The position numbers and the translations under genes were made by a program. From assembly GCA_030761205.1 (NCBI GenBank), contig JAULJL010000021.1, positions 12,257,160-12,321,159 on the forward strand: DNA of 64,000 nt, in the 5' to 3' direction. This stretch comes from Fremontodendron californicum (Eukaryota; Streptophyta; Magnoliopsida; Malvales; Malvaceae). Each line of letters opens with the position of its first letter. Position 1 is the first letter of the stretch. Of this stretch, positions 45,531-56,520 are shown in pieces. The notes beneath the pieces were generated by a model. It did not search any database. It was given only the letters and a program-made list of their open reading frames with translations, and had not been told where the DNA came from.

Positions 45531-48130
45531 ATCTCATTCACAAAAGTCTCAACACTTTGAAATATTCATTTCTATTTTCTCTTTTCGTCATATTCAAAAA
45601 TTCTCAACAGTTTTCTATTTCATCGTTTCGAAAATTTCTCATGTCTCATTTCTTTTCTTCAGAACATCCTTTTTTCTTTGCTTTTACTTTGACAAACTCT
45701 TTCCTCTAATCTTAAATCCAACCTTTCATCTTTCTTTCTTATTTTCCTCAACTTTCATCTTCTCTGTCTTCAAAAAACCTATCTTTTTTCCTCTCATCTT
45801 TTCAATGCTTGCAGAATTAACACATGCAATGATCAACTATATTGATGCAACCTACAAAGATGCATATGCAAATGTTCATTATATGATACGTGAATGCTCA
45901 TGGAGATGCATGACATCATTTCACATGAAGAAAATGTTGAGAGAGTTAATCATCTCTTTTTTTCCTTGTTTCCTGGTAAAGTTTCCTCACTCCTTGCCAT
46001 CTTGTCGAAGAAATCACTTGATTTTTATATTTCCAACATTTTCCTTGCCCCGGCGAATTCTTTCTTATCGGTTTCCTGGTCAAGATCAAAACACAGAGTC
46101 AAACTTTATGTAAGTAAGAATTCAAAATTTTGTACTGCTGTAAAATGTAAACTTTAATTTTTTGCCAAAGTATATCTATATCTCAATTTGAGTTTGTTCT
46201 TCCCAAAACAAGTCAATTTCATTTCTCCCAAAACATGTGAAATTAAAGTCTTTTAAAAATTGGTGATCACCATTAAAGACATTTCTAAGTGAGGTGAGAA
46301 TACAACCCTTCTTTTTTTTTTTTTTTAGTAATTTGAATGGTTTAATGCAACAAAGTCAATGGACTAATGCAATAAGGTCCGGATTTGTCTAAAGAAGCTT
46401 CCCAATCTTGACAAGGAAAAAAAAGTGAATGCCCCTTTATTTCAGCTCATGAGTAAGTTTTCTGGAAACATGATTTTTTTTAAACCAAACGTTTTTTGGA
46501 AGAAGCGTTAAAGTGCAATTAAATCTCAACAATCTTCCAATCTCTAAATATAGCATCTTGATAAGTGTTAACCTTAGCCGTAACATTTTCAAAGTTGGAA
46601 GGTCAATTTGGATAGAAGAATGGGTTTAGCTTTCAAGGTCAATTCTCGAAAAGATATGTGGAATATCTAGGAGTTCCTCGATGTTCCTCCGCTTTTAATA
46701 TGAGGAAAACTCTTCAAGTTAAATACCCATGCCTGATCAAAATGGACTTTTAAGGCACGTAACGTAGGCCAAGGTTCGGGGTTCAGAAAGAAAGGATAAA
46801 TATGCCCAAAACATGTGTTTGAGGGTAATCAAATCAAGGATTCCCTTCGAAGTATTTGTCCCTCCTGGACTTCTCTTTTCTTTTTTTGACTTTTGCTTCT
46901 TTTCTTTTTTATTCTTGGTTTCCATTTCGCCATTCTTTTCTCATTTCTTTCTTTTTGTATTTCCACTTTGACTTTGTGAGCTCGTATTTATTTGGGACCT
47001 TAATTTGCTCTCGTATCTATCTTTGAGTCATGACTCATTTTTCCATGATCTTTGAAAAAGTTCCTTCCTCGTATTTGCCCCCCAGTGTGGACGGTGATCC
47101 TTGATCAAGGTTCAAAGAAAAAGAATTCTTTAGGCTCAAAAGGGATAACTATGGATAATTTATTTTTGTGAAAGGGGAGATGAAAGATGGTCATTTCTCA
47201 TATCAAGTATGAATATTCTCATTGAAAAGCAATCCTCAGGGGAATAAATAATCAAAATTTCATTTTACACTTGGAATCATTCAAATTCTCATATGCATGA
47301 TATCATAATATTTTTTTTCTTTTCGTTTGCTGCATGCCCCAAAAATTTATGCATGATTCATCTTCAACCACAAATGATGGCCCATTTTGATTTGCCATTC
47401 AAATGAAAATCCTTTGGTTTATGGAAATCTTATTCTGAAGGAATATCTCATGTTTCATTTTTGAGCTTTTTGTTGAAAAAGCTCATTCATACTTCAATTT
47501 CTTCAAGGTGTTTCCAACAAATAGGGAAAGAAATTGTGTTTTGGTTTATTCTCTGGTTCTTGTGCTCATAAATCAAGGTCTTTGGGAAAAGAGCCTAGTT
47601 TTTTTTTGCATTCTGAAATCTTTGAGAAGTTTTGCTAAGCTTAATCGTATGACATAATCTTAACACGTTTCAAACTAGCAAATCTAGATCAATTGGAAGA
47701 GTGTCATATTTGCTTGTCTTTCAAAGATCTCTGCAGAAGGATTTTCCAAAATTTCCATTATTCACAGCCTCAATAAAGGTTATTTTTTTTTAGGACTTTT
47801 GGGTAATCTTTATTCGACTAGTCTATGATCTGGGTGCATGTGGAGATGAGGTATTTCCTAGGATTAGTTCATTCCTCATAATGATCACCAATTCTTTCGA
47901 AACTCTTTTCGCTTTTCAAAGAAATATCATTTCTATTCTCAAAACAAAAAATTATCCGTATGAATTATCCTAAAAACAAAGCTCAAGAAGAAACCCAAAC
48001 TTCGAATGAGGTACGATGTACGATGCTTGCAATTTAAAGTTCATTCATTTCAACCAAAGTTAAAATATGTACAAAATTTAAAACAAGGTTAAGGATTGCC
48101 CCTGACTGGCAAGCTACCCTGAGAACAAAT
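45531..48130. other. Non-coding interior of the inner gypsy element
   Basis: No protease, reverse transcriptase or integrase motif in any frame. Short frames (for example 45805-46113 plus, 46737-46925 minus) lack recognisable features. The moderate A+T and pyrimidine-rich runs resemble decayed element DNA. Confidence 0.55.
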
Positions 48131-48135
48131 GGTTC

Positions 48136-49616
48136 TTAGCCCTGTCGTCCCTGATAAGCATCAACGAACTCTTTGAACTTTGTCGGGTTTGCATCAACTA
48201 CCGCTTGAACTTTATTCTTGAATGCAGTGCAGTTCTTCGTGGAATGCCCTTTAACCCCATTATGATATTCGCATGTGGTATTGGGATCATACCATTTCAG
48301 GAAAGGAGATTTCCTGGGCTTTGCGGGTTCAATGGAGATCATATGACTTTGGACAAGCAATGGAAGCAGTTCTATATAGGTCATCGGGAGCGAATGGTAC
48401 ACCTTTGCCTTCTTTCTCTTATTACTCTGAGAATAGACTGAATCAACCTCCGGGTCATTCGGCATAGTGAAAGCTTGGGGTGGTGTGAAAGACATTGGAG
48501 CATGATGTTGAGCGTGCTGAGACCAATGGTCAATATAGGGTCAGGGATGTAGATAATCACCGAAAGGATCTTCTTGCATTGCACTGAATTTCCTTTTGTC
48601 TCTGCCTTTGATAGTTATGATTTGATCATGCTCATTGGTAACACTATCCTTTTTCTCGATAGCAATTCCTGCATCAGTATTCACAATTTTCCCCTTTTTT
48701 ATACCATCCTCGATCCTACCCACAGATACAATGTCTGCGAACTCCGAGAAAGCATTTCCGATCAACTTGTCATAGTATGGATATGGGAGAGTATCCACAA
48801 ACAGAGCATTCATTTTTCTATTGGTAAGAGATGGTTGGACTTGCGAGGCTACATCTTTCCATCTATAAGCATATTCTTTGTAGTTCTCATTGGGTTCCTT
48901 TTTCATGTTTTGGAGGGTCAATTGATCTGGAGATGTTTCCAAGAAATTCTTTTACTGTTCCAAAATGCACGAGATAGGTCTCTCCATGTGCACACTTGGT
49001 CTCTTTTCAACTGAAAATACCACTTGGATGTTGCCCCTGTCAGACTGTCTTGAAAGACATGGATAAGCAATTTCGCATTACGAGCATGCCCAGTCATCTT
49101 GTGACAATATGTGGCCAAATGTGTTTCAGGGCATTTAAGTCCATCATATTTCTCAAACTCCGGATCTTTGAACTTTGATGGAATGACTACATCCGGAATT
49201 AAGAGAAACTCTCTTCCACTGCTAAATCTGTCTCCACCTTCAACAGCTCGAATCCTCTCTTCTAATGGGGCATACTCTGGTCATATCTCTACCTTTTGAC
49301 TCTGAACTGACTGTGAATGAACCTGATCAGAAATCTAGTTTTGAGCAATCTTTCCCGAATTGCCACACTCTTGAGGTTGATTATTTTTCTATGTGAAATG
49401 TTCTCCCACAATTTCTCTCATTTTTCCAATTTCTTGAGTCATCTGCATCGTCTGCGAGGCTTGTTCAGCTCTCTCCTTCTGCACTTGTTCCATTTGATCT
49501 AGTCGGATAGCAGAATCTTCTCCCATTGCACTTTTTGGTGTTATCTTAAAGAAACAGAAAACCAAAGCTATCTTTAGAGAGCATACATGAACTCTATCAA
49601 TATTCATTCTCATCAT
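48136..49616 (-). pseudogene. gag of the inner gypsy element (nearly full length, frameshifted)
   Basis: On the minus strand the order is: an N-terminal coiled coil (MEQVQKERAEQASQTMQMTQ), a linker with LEERIRAVEGGDRFSS, then the capsid-like gag domain. That domain includes THLATYCHKMTGHARNAKLL, IHVFQDSLTGATSKWYFQL and TLQNMKKEPNENYKEYAYRW, then QVQPSLTNRKMNALFVDTL. A C-terminal zinc-knuckle-like CEYHNGVKGHSTKNC ends it (frame 48136-48495). Gag assembles the particle that packages element RNA. At least two frameshifts (about 48920 and 48540) and one stop (about 49380) break it. The CxxH...GHS...NC motif is characteristic of this plant gypsy lineage. Confidence 0.85.
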
Positions 49617-50105
49617 GGCTCTTTATTTTAGGGGATTGAGAAAAATCCCCTTTTTATTTGCCTCTAGAGATTGAAAATTATTGATGACAATATTGACTTC
49701 TCTATCATTGACATTGATGGAGCCATTGTTATGCGCAAATGAACTTAATGTCAATGAATGGATGGATGAGATGCGTGGTATGACAAATAATTGATCGAAT
49801 ACGAATGCAGGGGAAGATACTACAGAGAAAATAAGAATCGAAGGAACTTAATCATCAGCATCTCTTAAATTCAAAGCATAATTGATTCAATTCCATGGCA
49901 ACTGCTCCAAAGACATAATCCATATTTACAAAACCTGGAAAGTGGTTGAAACAGTCTTTGCAATCATTTTATTTTTCCTATCCTAAGGCTATAAGAGCCG
50001 GCTACTGAAAAGATCAAAGTCCTACTACATCATAAAAGACCAAATTCCTACTATACCATCACCATCAATCTTCCAACTAAACGATCCTTCCAAGTCCTTG
50101 ATCAA

Positions 50106-51089
50106 TTAGTGTCGTTGGGTCGACCACTTGGCATTTATAAGAGATTGCACTTTGTGCTTGAAAGCCTCACAGTTTTCAATGCTACGTCTAGCAACTCCAC
50201 CATGATAGTCACATCTTGCGTTCCGGTTGTACCACTTAGGATATGGTGGGCGCAGAGGTTCTATAGGCACACAAGCAACAAGATGGCCTTGGATCAATCT
50301 AGGAAGGATTTCTTTATAGCTGATGGGAATAGGATCAAAATGCTCTTGTGTGTTTCCCTTGGGTTTTTTCTGGCTGACATACCGACTAGGAGTAGGGGCA
50401 TTTGGGGTCGATGCGAAGGTTTGAACTAGAAGGGTTGGACGAAAAGGTGGTCGAATGATAGCAGGGTGAGGGCGTGGATTTGGATATTAGTTCTTTGAAG
50501 ATTGCACAAAGCTCGAGGTTCTTATCCTATATACTTGATGGGATGATTGAAAGTTGGCGGGACGAGGGCACAGGTATGAATTTGAGCCAATTTGTGGTGG
50601 TAGGGATAGACTCAAAGGCCTTTCGTTGGTTGTCTGAGAATAAGGTTGGATGTTAGCAGAACAAGGGCATGAGTTAAGATTTGGAACAGTTTGCAAGGGT
50701 CGGGTGGAGTTCGAAGATCCTGCCTTGAATTGTGAGTCTTTGAATTCGACCATTCGCACGATACTGTCCACAACTTCGTCCAGGCTTAACTTCTTACGTG
50801 GATGGCGTTGACCAATGCAGGATTCAACAGAGATCCTTCGATCTGGGCTTGAATGTTTCTCAAGGCTTGGTTGCACCGAAGGCGACAAAGACCTTTGAGA
50901 GGGTTCCCCTTTGGCTTTATAAAGATCTTCAACCATTCTCATCAACTTGGAAAGTTGCTCTTTCACATCTCGGATATCATGCCTAAATTTTTCCTGATTG
51001 CGCTCCAAAACATCAGTTCGTTCCTCCAATCCGTTCCCCATATTTTGGACCTCTTTGATGCAACTAATAAATGAGTTCAATGTTATCAC
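50106..51089 (-). pseudogene. Second, internally deleted gag-like remnant
   Basis: Minus-strand frame 51089-50487 starts with a coiled coil (LEERTDVLERNQEKFRHDIR, then DVKEQLSKLMRMVEDLYKAK) and continues as a Ser/Pro-rich linker. Frame 50297-50106 then gives RPPYPKWYNRNARCDYHGGV and RSIENCEAFKHKVQ, the zinc-knuckle-like gag C-terminus. The central capsid-like part is missing. Its N-terminus differs from that of the gag at 48136-49616, so it seems to come from another subfamily. Confidence 0.65.
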
Positions 51090-51340
51090 ACTTTATTTAT
51101 TGACAGGAATGAAACCAAACATATAATGATAATTGTGCATGACCCTATTCACAAATGCATAAATATAATGATGATTGATTAATGAAATGTATGAAATGCA
51201 AAAGTGCTTAAAGAAATGAATTTTCATATCTACAATGCCTCAAATGATATGAATCCTATACAAAATGCAATGAAAACATTAAGGAAAAGAAGATCCTAAC
51301 ATCACTTCTTTTTTTTTCCTTTGATTTTTTTTAGCTATCC

Positions 51341-51375
<35 letters not shown>

Positions 51376-52598
51376 GAATTTTTCAATAGTATATTCTTTT
51401 GACATCTTCCCTAAATAGCATAAACGATCAAAAACTTATTTATTTTTCCTTGACTTTTTTTCTGACACATTTTTCCATGGAACCCGATGACTTTTTTTTC
51501 TATTCCTCGGAAAGAGACCTTAAAAATTATTTCTTCTCATAATTTTTCTTTATTTTTTCATATTTTCTCAAAGATCAAGACTAAAATAATTTTTTTTTTA
51601 ATTTTTTCACAACTCGAGTAAAAACTCTCTTTTCTCATTATTTTATACTCTCATTTTTTATTTTTTTTAAAGAAAAAATCTTTTCCCCTTTTTATTAAAA
51701 AAAATAACTAAAAAATTTCCCTTTAAAAAAAATGTATAACAAAGACAAGAGTATGAAATAATTTTTTATTTATTTTCAAAATAATAAGGGAAAGAAAAAA
51801 AATTGAAAAAAACTTCTAAAAATAAATAAATGAAGAATACTGATTTCCTATTTTATTGGCCTTATCCATAAGTTTTCGCAACAAGAAGTTCCTTCGTGTC
51901 CTTTTTGGTAATTTCTACAAAAGACGGGAATGGCCCTACCTACGGTTGACTTCATATGGTTCACTATATGAGGTTGAATCGGGTTCTAAAAGGCCCCAAA
52001 TTGCTCCTCACTGTCACCCGTGAAGGCTAGTAAGGCACCCCGATTTAAACGGGTTCAATTTGTTGGTGTATATTTTTCAGACTTATGCGGAGGTTATCAC
52101 CTCACAAAAGCGTAGGTACTTTATTACTCCGAAATTGTTTCGCTAGCCCATGCGAAGGTTATTACCTCATGAGAGCGTAGGTACTTTACTTCCACCTAAA
52201 AGGACGAAAACCCAAGTATAAGGGCTTCATGTTATGCAAATGCAAATGCGAGTGTTAAGTGTGTGGGAAGAGAAAACAAACCTTTGACTATTTGTTTACG
52301 ACCCTTTATTCCACACATCCCATAATTATTTGAATCAATAATATATAAAAAATTAATAATAATAATAAATAAATGACATTAAAAAATATGAATAAAAAAT
52401 TAATAAATATCAAGACGTAAATGCAAGCAAAACAAAAAGAAAGAAAGAAAATAAAGAAAATTAAAATTAAATACCGATTAAATTCATTAAATCGGGATTT
52501 TGAAAATTAAGAGAATCAAAATTAAATACCGATTAAATCCATTAAATCGAGATTTTAAGATAACACATGATCAATTTGTGGCTCGACTCTCAAAAAAG
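51090..52598 (-). other. Leader of the inner gypsy element (non-coding)
   Basis: Lies between the primer site and the first gag remnant. A T run of about 33 bases (51340-51373) and many A/T runs are present. At 52080-52200 a doublet TGCGGAGGTTATCACCTCAC / TGCGAAGGTTATTACCTCAT repeats about 70 bp apart. No ORF. Confidence 0.6.
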
Positions 52599-52619
52599 TC
52601 CCCAGTGGAGTCGCCAAGC
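52599..52619 (-). other. Probable primer-binding site of the inner element
   Basis: On the minus strand GCTTGGCGACTCCACTGGGG abuts the LTR end TTATGACA. This phrase follows the 5' LTR in many plant gypsy elements. I have not matched it to a specific tRNA. Confidence 0.6.
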
Positions 52620-55130
52620 TGTCATAACGGTTTTTGGACCGCTAGACAATTTTGAAAACACAAATGGAGTCGCCACCAATCTTTTTTTTTGTTTTTTTGT
52701 TTAGGTGTGATTAGCCACCTAGAAAGCTTATCATTTTAATAAAATTTTAAAGTTAATTAAAAGGATCATTTTGGTCTATGAAAATCAAAAGTTCGGATTC
52801 TGAAGTACAGTTACGCGTGGGAAATGTATTAGCACCCCAAGATGCCTGCTAATAAAACGGTATCAATTAATCATGTGTTATCTTAAATCTCGATTTAATG
52901 GACTTGACATCGGTATTTAAAACTAATTCTCCTTTTCTTTATTTTTTTTCAAAACATGTTTAATTTTTTTTAAGAATTGTTATTATTTTTTTTTTTTTTG
53001 AAAACGAAAGTGAACATAAATCTTTTATCAAGAACACTCATTAAATATTTTCAACACTCTTGATGGTATTTAACGAGATCCTCTCACCTCAAGATATCTT
53101 AGGAATCACTACTGTGACGTCTTTCAAATTTCTTCGTCGGTAATCCATATTCATTTTTTATTCTTGCATGAGTGCACATGGTGCAACAATAAAAAATGCA
53201 ATGCATATGAATTAAATAATTTATTCTCTTCATTTTAAAATACACACATGTCTCGAATGATTATGAACACCAATAATAAAAAAATATTAAAATATACTAC
53301 AACATTTAAATAATGAATACCAATAATGAAATATATTAAAATATACTACAACATTTAAATAAATAATGAACACCAATAATAAACTATATTAAAATATGCT
53401 ACAATATTTAAATAAATAATAAACACCAATAATAAAATATATTAAAACATGCTACAATATTTAAATAAATAATAAACACAAATAATAAAATATATTGAAA
53501 TATGCAACAATATTTAAATAAATAATAAACACAAATAATAAAATATATTGAAACATGCTACAATATTTTAATAAATAATAACACAACTAAAAAAATATTA
53601 AACATGCTATAACTTTTAAATAAATAATAACCACAAAAAAAAATCTTAAACATACTACAACATTTAAATGAATAATAACACAAATAAAATAAATAAATCT
53701 ATATATATTAAACATGCTTTAACACAAATAAAAAAGAAAAAAAATTTACCCAATTGATTTGAAACTTGACCCGAATCTGGTGGAGTTTGGACCCAGAACC
53801 GGTGGGCCTGAAAATCCACAAACTGGGCTGGTCTGCTGTGATGGGCTAGCAGGCCCTTTTTTTTTTTTCCTTTTTCCTTTTTCCTTTTTCCTTTTTTCTT
53901 TTTTCTTTTCTTTCTTTCTTTCCTTCATTTTTTCTTCTTTTTTTTCCTTTCCTTTCCTTTCCTTTCCTTTCCTTTCTCTTCTTTCTTTCTTTCCTTCCTT
54001 CATTTCTTTCCTCTCTTTCCTTTTTCTTGTTTCCTTTCCTTTTTCTTGTTTCCTTTCCTTTTTTATTCTTTCCTTCTTTTTTTTTTCTTACCTTTTTTCT
54101 CCATCTTTCCCTTTCCTTCATTTTCTGGCCTGGGTCCGGGTCAGGCGCGCGGATCCTGGGTCGGATCCGGGTCCGCACGCGAACCCTCTCTTGAAACGGT
54201 GCCATTTGGCACCCCTTATATAAACCTTTTTTTTTCACTTCTTCAGTTCACTTTCTCTCTCTTCTCTCTCTCCCCATAGATTTTCTCCCTTCTCTCTAGG
54301 TTTTCCAAAAATTGGTGCTGGACTGCCGTGCCGGCTGTCGCCTCCGCCGTTGGCCGCCATGATTCGGTGAGCTTTTCTTTCAAAAATTAGCCCACAGCCA
54401 TCCTCTTCACCTTTCCCTAACTAGTTTTCCCCGAATCTAACCCGAAATCCGTAGATGTAGTCTTCAAAATCCAAAACCGATTTTTATTTTTTTGTCTTGT
54501 GCTTCATTTTTTTGGTTTTCTTTTTCTAATGGTTGGTTTTCTTTGTGGTGGTGGTAGTGTTGGGTATTGGTGAGGGTGGCACATGGTGGTTTGGGTCTGG
54601 ACAATGTGGTGGGTGAGCCGAGAGAGTGAGGGGTTCAACTTGGGGGGTCCTTTTATGGTGGTGGGTGGTGTGTATGGGTGGTGGTTGATTGTGTGCGTAA
54701 GGGTTGGCAGGGGCAGGGCAGGCTGGCTAGGCAGCTGGCGTGGGGGAAGGGGCTAGCAAGGTTGGTGGGGTGGCATGAGGAGAAGGGTTTGCTGGTGTCA
54801 GGGGTGGTGGCTGCTGCCTAGAGGTGGTTGCCTGGGCAGGGGTTGCAGGGGGCTAGGGTTGTAGGGCTGCTAGACAAGTAGGGGGAGGTGGCTGCTAGGG
54901 TTTGCTTGGGGGACTGGTGACAGGCCTGGCTGGCTAGGGCCAATAGGCCTTTAGGCCGTGACAGGCCCATTTGCTCTAAAGCCCAAACGGTCTGGCTTGG
55001 ATTGCTGGGCCACCGGGCTTGCTATCTTGCAAGTCCAGTTGGCCTGCTAGGCAGGCAAGTGGGCCTGCTGCATGGCAGGCCCAGAAGCTAGGTCCGAATC
55101 GGGTGATCCTGACAAAATCCAGTTGCTATA
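52620..55130 (-). repeat. 5' LTR of the inner gypsy element (2511 bp)
   Basis: Homologous to 41749-44263 end to end, with the same internal order: 53-bp array, pyrimidine microsatellite 53855-54110, GC-rich patch, CTTATATAAACC at about 54215, and G-rich tract. Substitutions are scattered, so the insertion is not very recent. Confidence 0.9.
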
Positions 55131-55135
55131 GATAT

Positions 55136-55407
55136 TATTTTGGATTTTGTTGTTAAGGACAAAGTTTTCAAATAAAGATTCCTTTTTTAATTGTTATATA
55201 ACAAGTATTCTCTTTTGCATTCATATAAGCCATTCATGCATGCATATTCATAATTATAAAAGATTTTCCTTAGACATAAAGAAGGAAAAACATGACATTC
55301 TGATCTTTGAAATTTTGGGTAACAAAGGTTCAAAGATAGCTCGGTAGTCAAAAACTTCGGGGTAACTTTCTCGTCATCCTTACGACACTCGTTCACAAGT
55401 TAGGATA
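55136..55407 (+). other. Spacer of the outer element between its two ORFs
   Basis: AT-rich, no frame of note. It directly continues the outer element after the GATAT duplication. Confidence 0.6.
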
Positions 55408-56505
55408 ATGGCTGAAGAACAAGCTACCGGGATGGTGAATATGGAGAAAGCATAAGAGGAAATTAAGGAGCAGCTGACTAAGATTATGGAGATAATAATA
55501 AGTCTGAGTAAAGGGCTGGGGAAGGTAGGCGAAGTCATTACATAGAAAAAAAACCAAAATGTTGAAGATCCTATGTACCCACCTGGCTTCGGTCCACAGC
55601 AAGTCCAGACATCCCATGGAGGACAACCATAACATATGCCAATTGTTGGGGAGTACCCTTGCACATACTCAAGTATGCCATCGGCAACTGGACCTCCTCA
55701 TTTCCAGGATTCATCGTTCATATACCTGGGCCCAAACGACCAGACTTGATTTATATTTCTAACTTGGATGACCCAGAAGAGCGAGAGAAGCTAAAGCTGA
55801 ACTCTTCGGAGGCAAATGAAGAACTTGGATCTAAAAAAATAAATCTTTTGGAGGAAAGGCTCCGAGCTGTTGAAGGGATGGACTTTTATGGCTCTATAGA
55901 TACTGTTGGGCTCTGTTTGGTGCCCGATGTCATGATCCCGCCAAAGTTCACAACCAGACTTCGAGAAGTACAACGAAATTACCTGTCCTATAACACATTT
56001 TACAAGGTATTGCATGAAAATGGCAGCTCATTCACAAAATGGCAGGTTGTTGATTCATGTCTTCCAAGATAGCCTCACAGGATTGGTAGCAAGATGGTAT
56101 GTCCAGCTTGACAAGAATCGCATCCATTCATGGAAGAAGTTGGTAAGAGCGTTCATTTCTCAATACAAACACATTGTAGGCATGGCTCCTGGTCGTTTGT
56201 CCTTGCAAAGCATAGAGAAGAAATCTACAGAGATTTTCAAAGAGTCTGCTCAGAGGTTGAGGGACGTTGCTGCTCAAGTCCAACCACCTCTCATAGAGAA
56301 TGAAACCACCATATTGTTTGTTACCACTTTTCGAGCCCCCTATTATGACCGGATGATCGAGAACGCCACAAAAAACTTTGTTGATTTGGTGATCTCAGGG
56401 GAAATAATAGAGAATAAGATAAAAAATGGCAAACTTGAAGGAGACAAGTCATATGGGGCAGAAAAAGAGGGGCACCCAGAAAGAAGGATGCAGATGTTCA
56501 AGTAG
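55408..56505 (+). pseudogene. gag of the outer gypsy element (C-terminus deleted)
   Basis: The order is MAEEQATGMVNMEKA, a coiled coil, a Pro/Tyr-rich linker (MYPPGFGPQQ) and LEERLRAVEGMDFYGSIDTV. The capsid-like domain follows with MAAHSQNGRLLIHVFQDSLT, WYVQLDKNRIHSWKKLVRAF, RLRDVAAQVQPPLIENETTI and FADLV-like FVDLVISGEIIENKI. The last 163 residues are open (56014-56505), but the upstream part changes frame near 55560, 55660 and 56010 and has stops. The zinc knuckle and all of pol are absent because a deletion joins gag to the right LTR. Confidence 0.85.
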
Positions 56506-56520
56506 TCGCTTATGGAGTTG

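Larger units (their letters stand above)
41749..55130 (-). mobile_element. Inner Ty3/gypsy element (minus strand), gag only
   Basis: Two 2.5-kb LTRs (41749-44263 and 52620-55130) are flanked by a perfect 5-bp duplication GATAT (41744-41748 and 55131-55135). Minus orientation is shown by gag and by a purine tract (GCAAAGAGGGGCAGC) abutting the 41749-44263 LTR. It is also shown by a primer-site-like GCTTGGCGACTCCACTGGGG abutting the other LTR. The 8.4-kb interior contains gag remnants, minisatellites and long non-coding stretches. I found no protease, reverse transcriptase, RNase H or integrase, so it resembles a large non-autonomous element. It split the outer element between its two ORFs. Confidence 0.9.

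Noticed and set aside
45805..46157. Two overlapping plus-strand frames of about 100 codons
   Set aside because: They lie on the antisense strand of the inner retrotransposon interior, with no domain and no second copy to show conservation.
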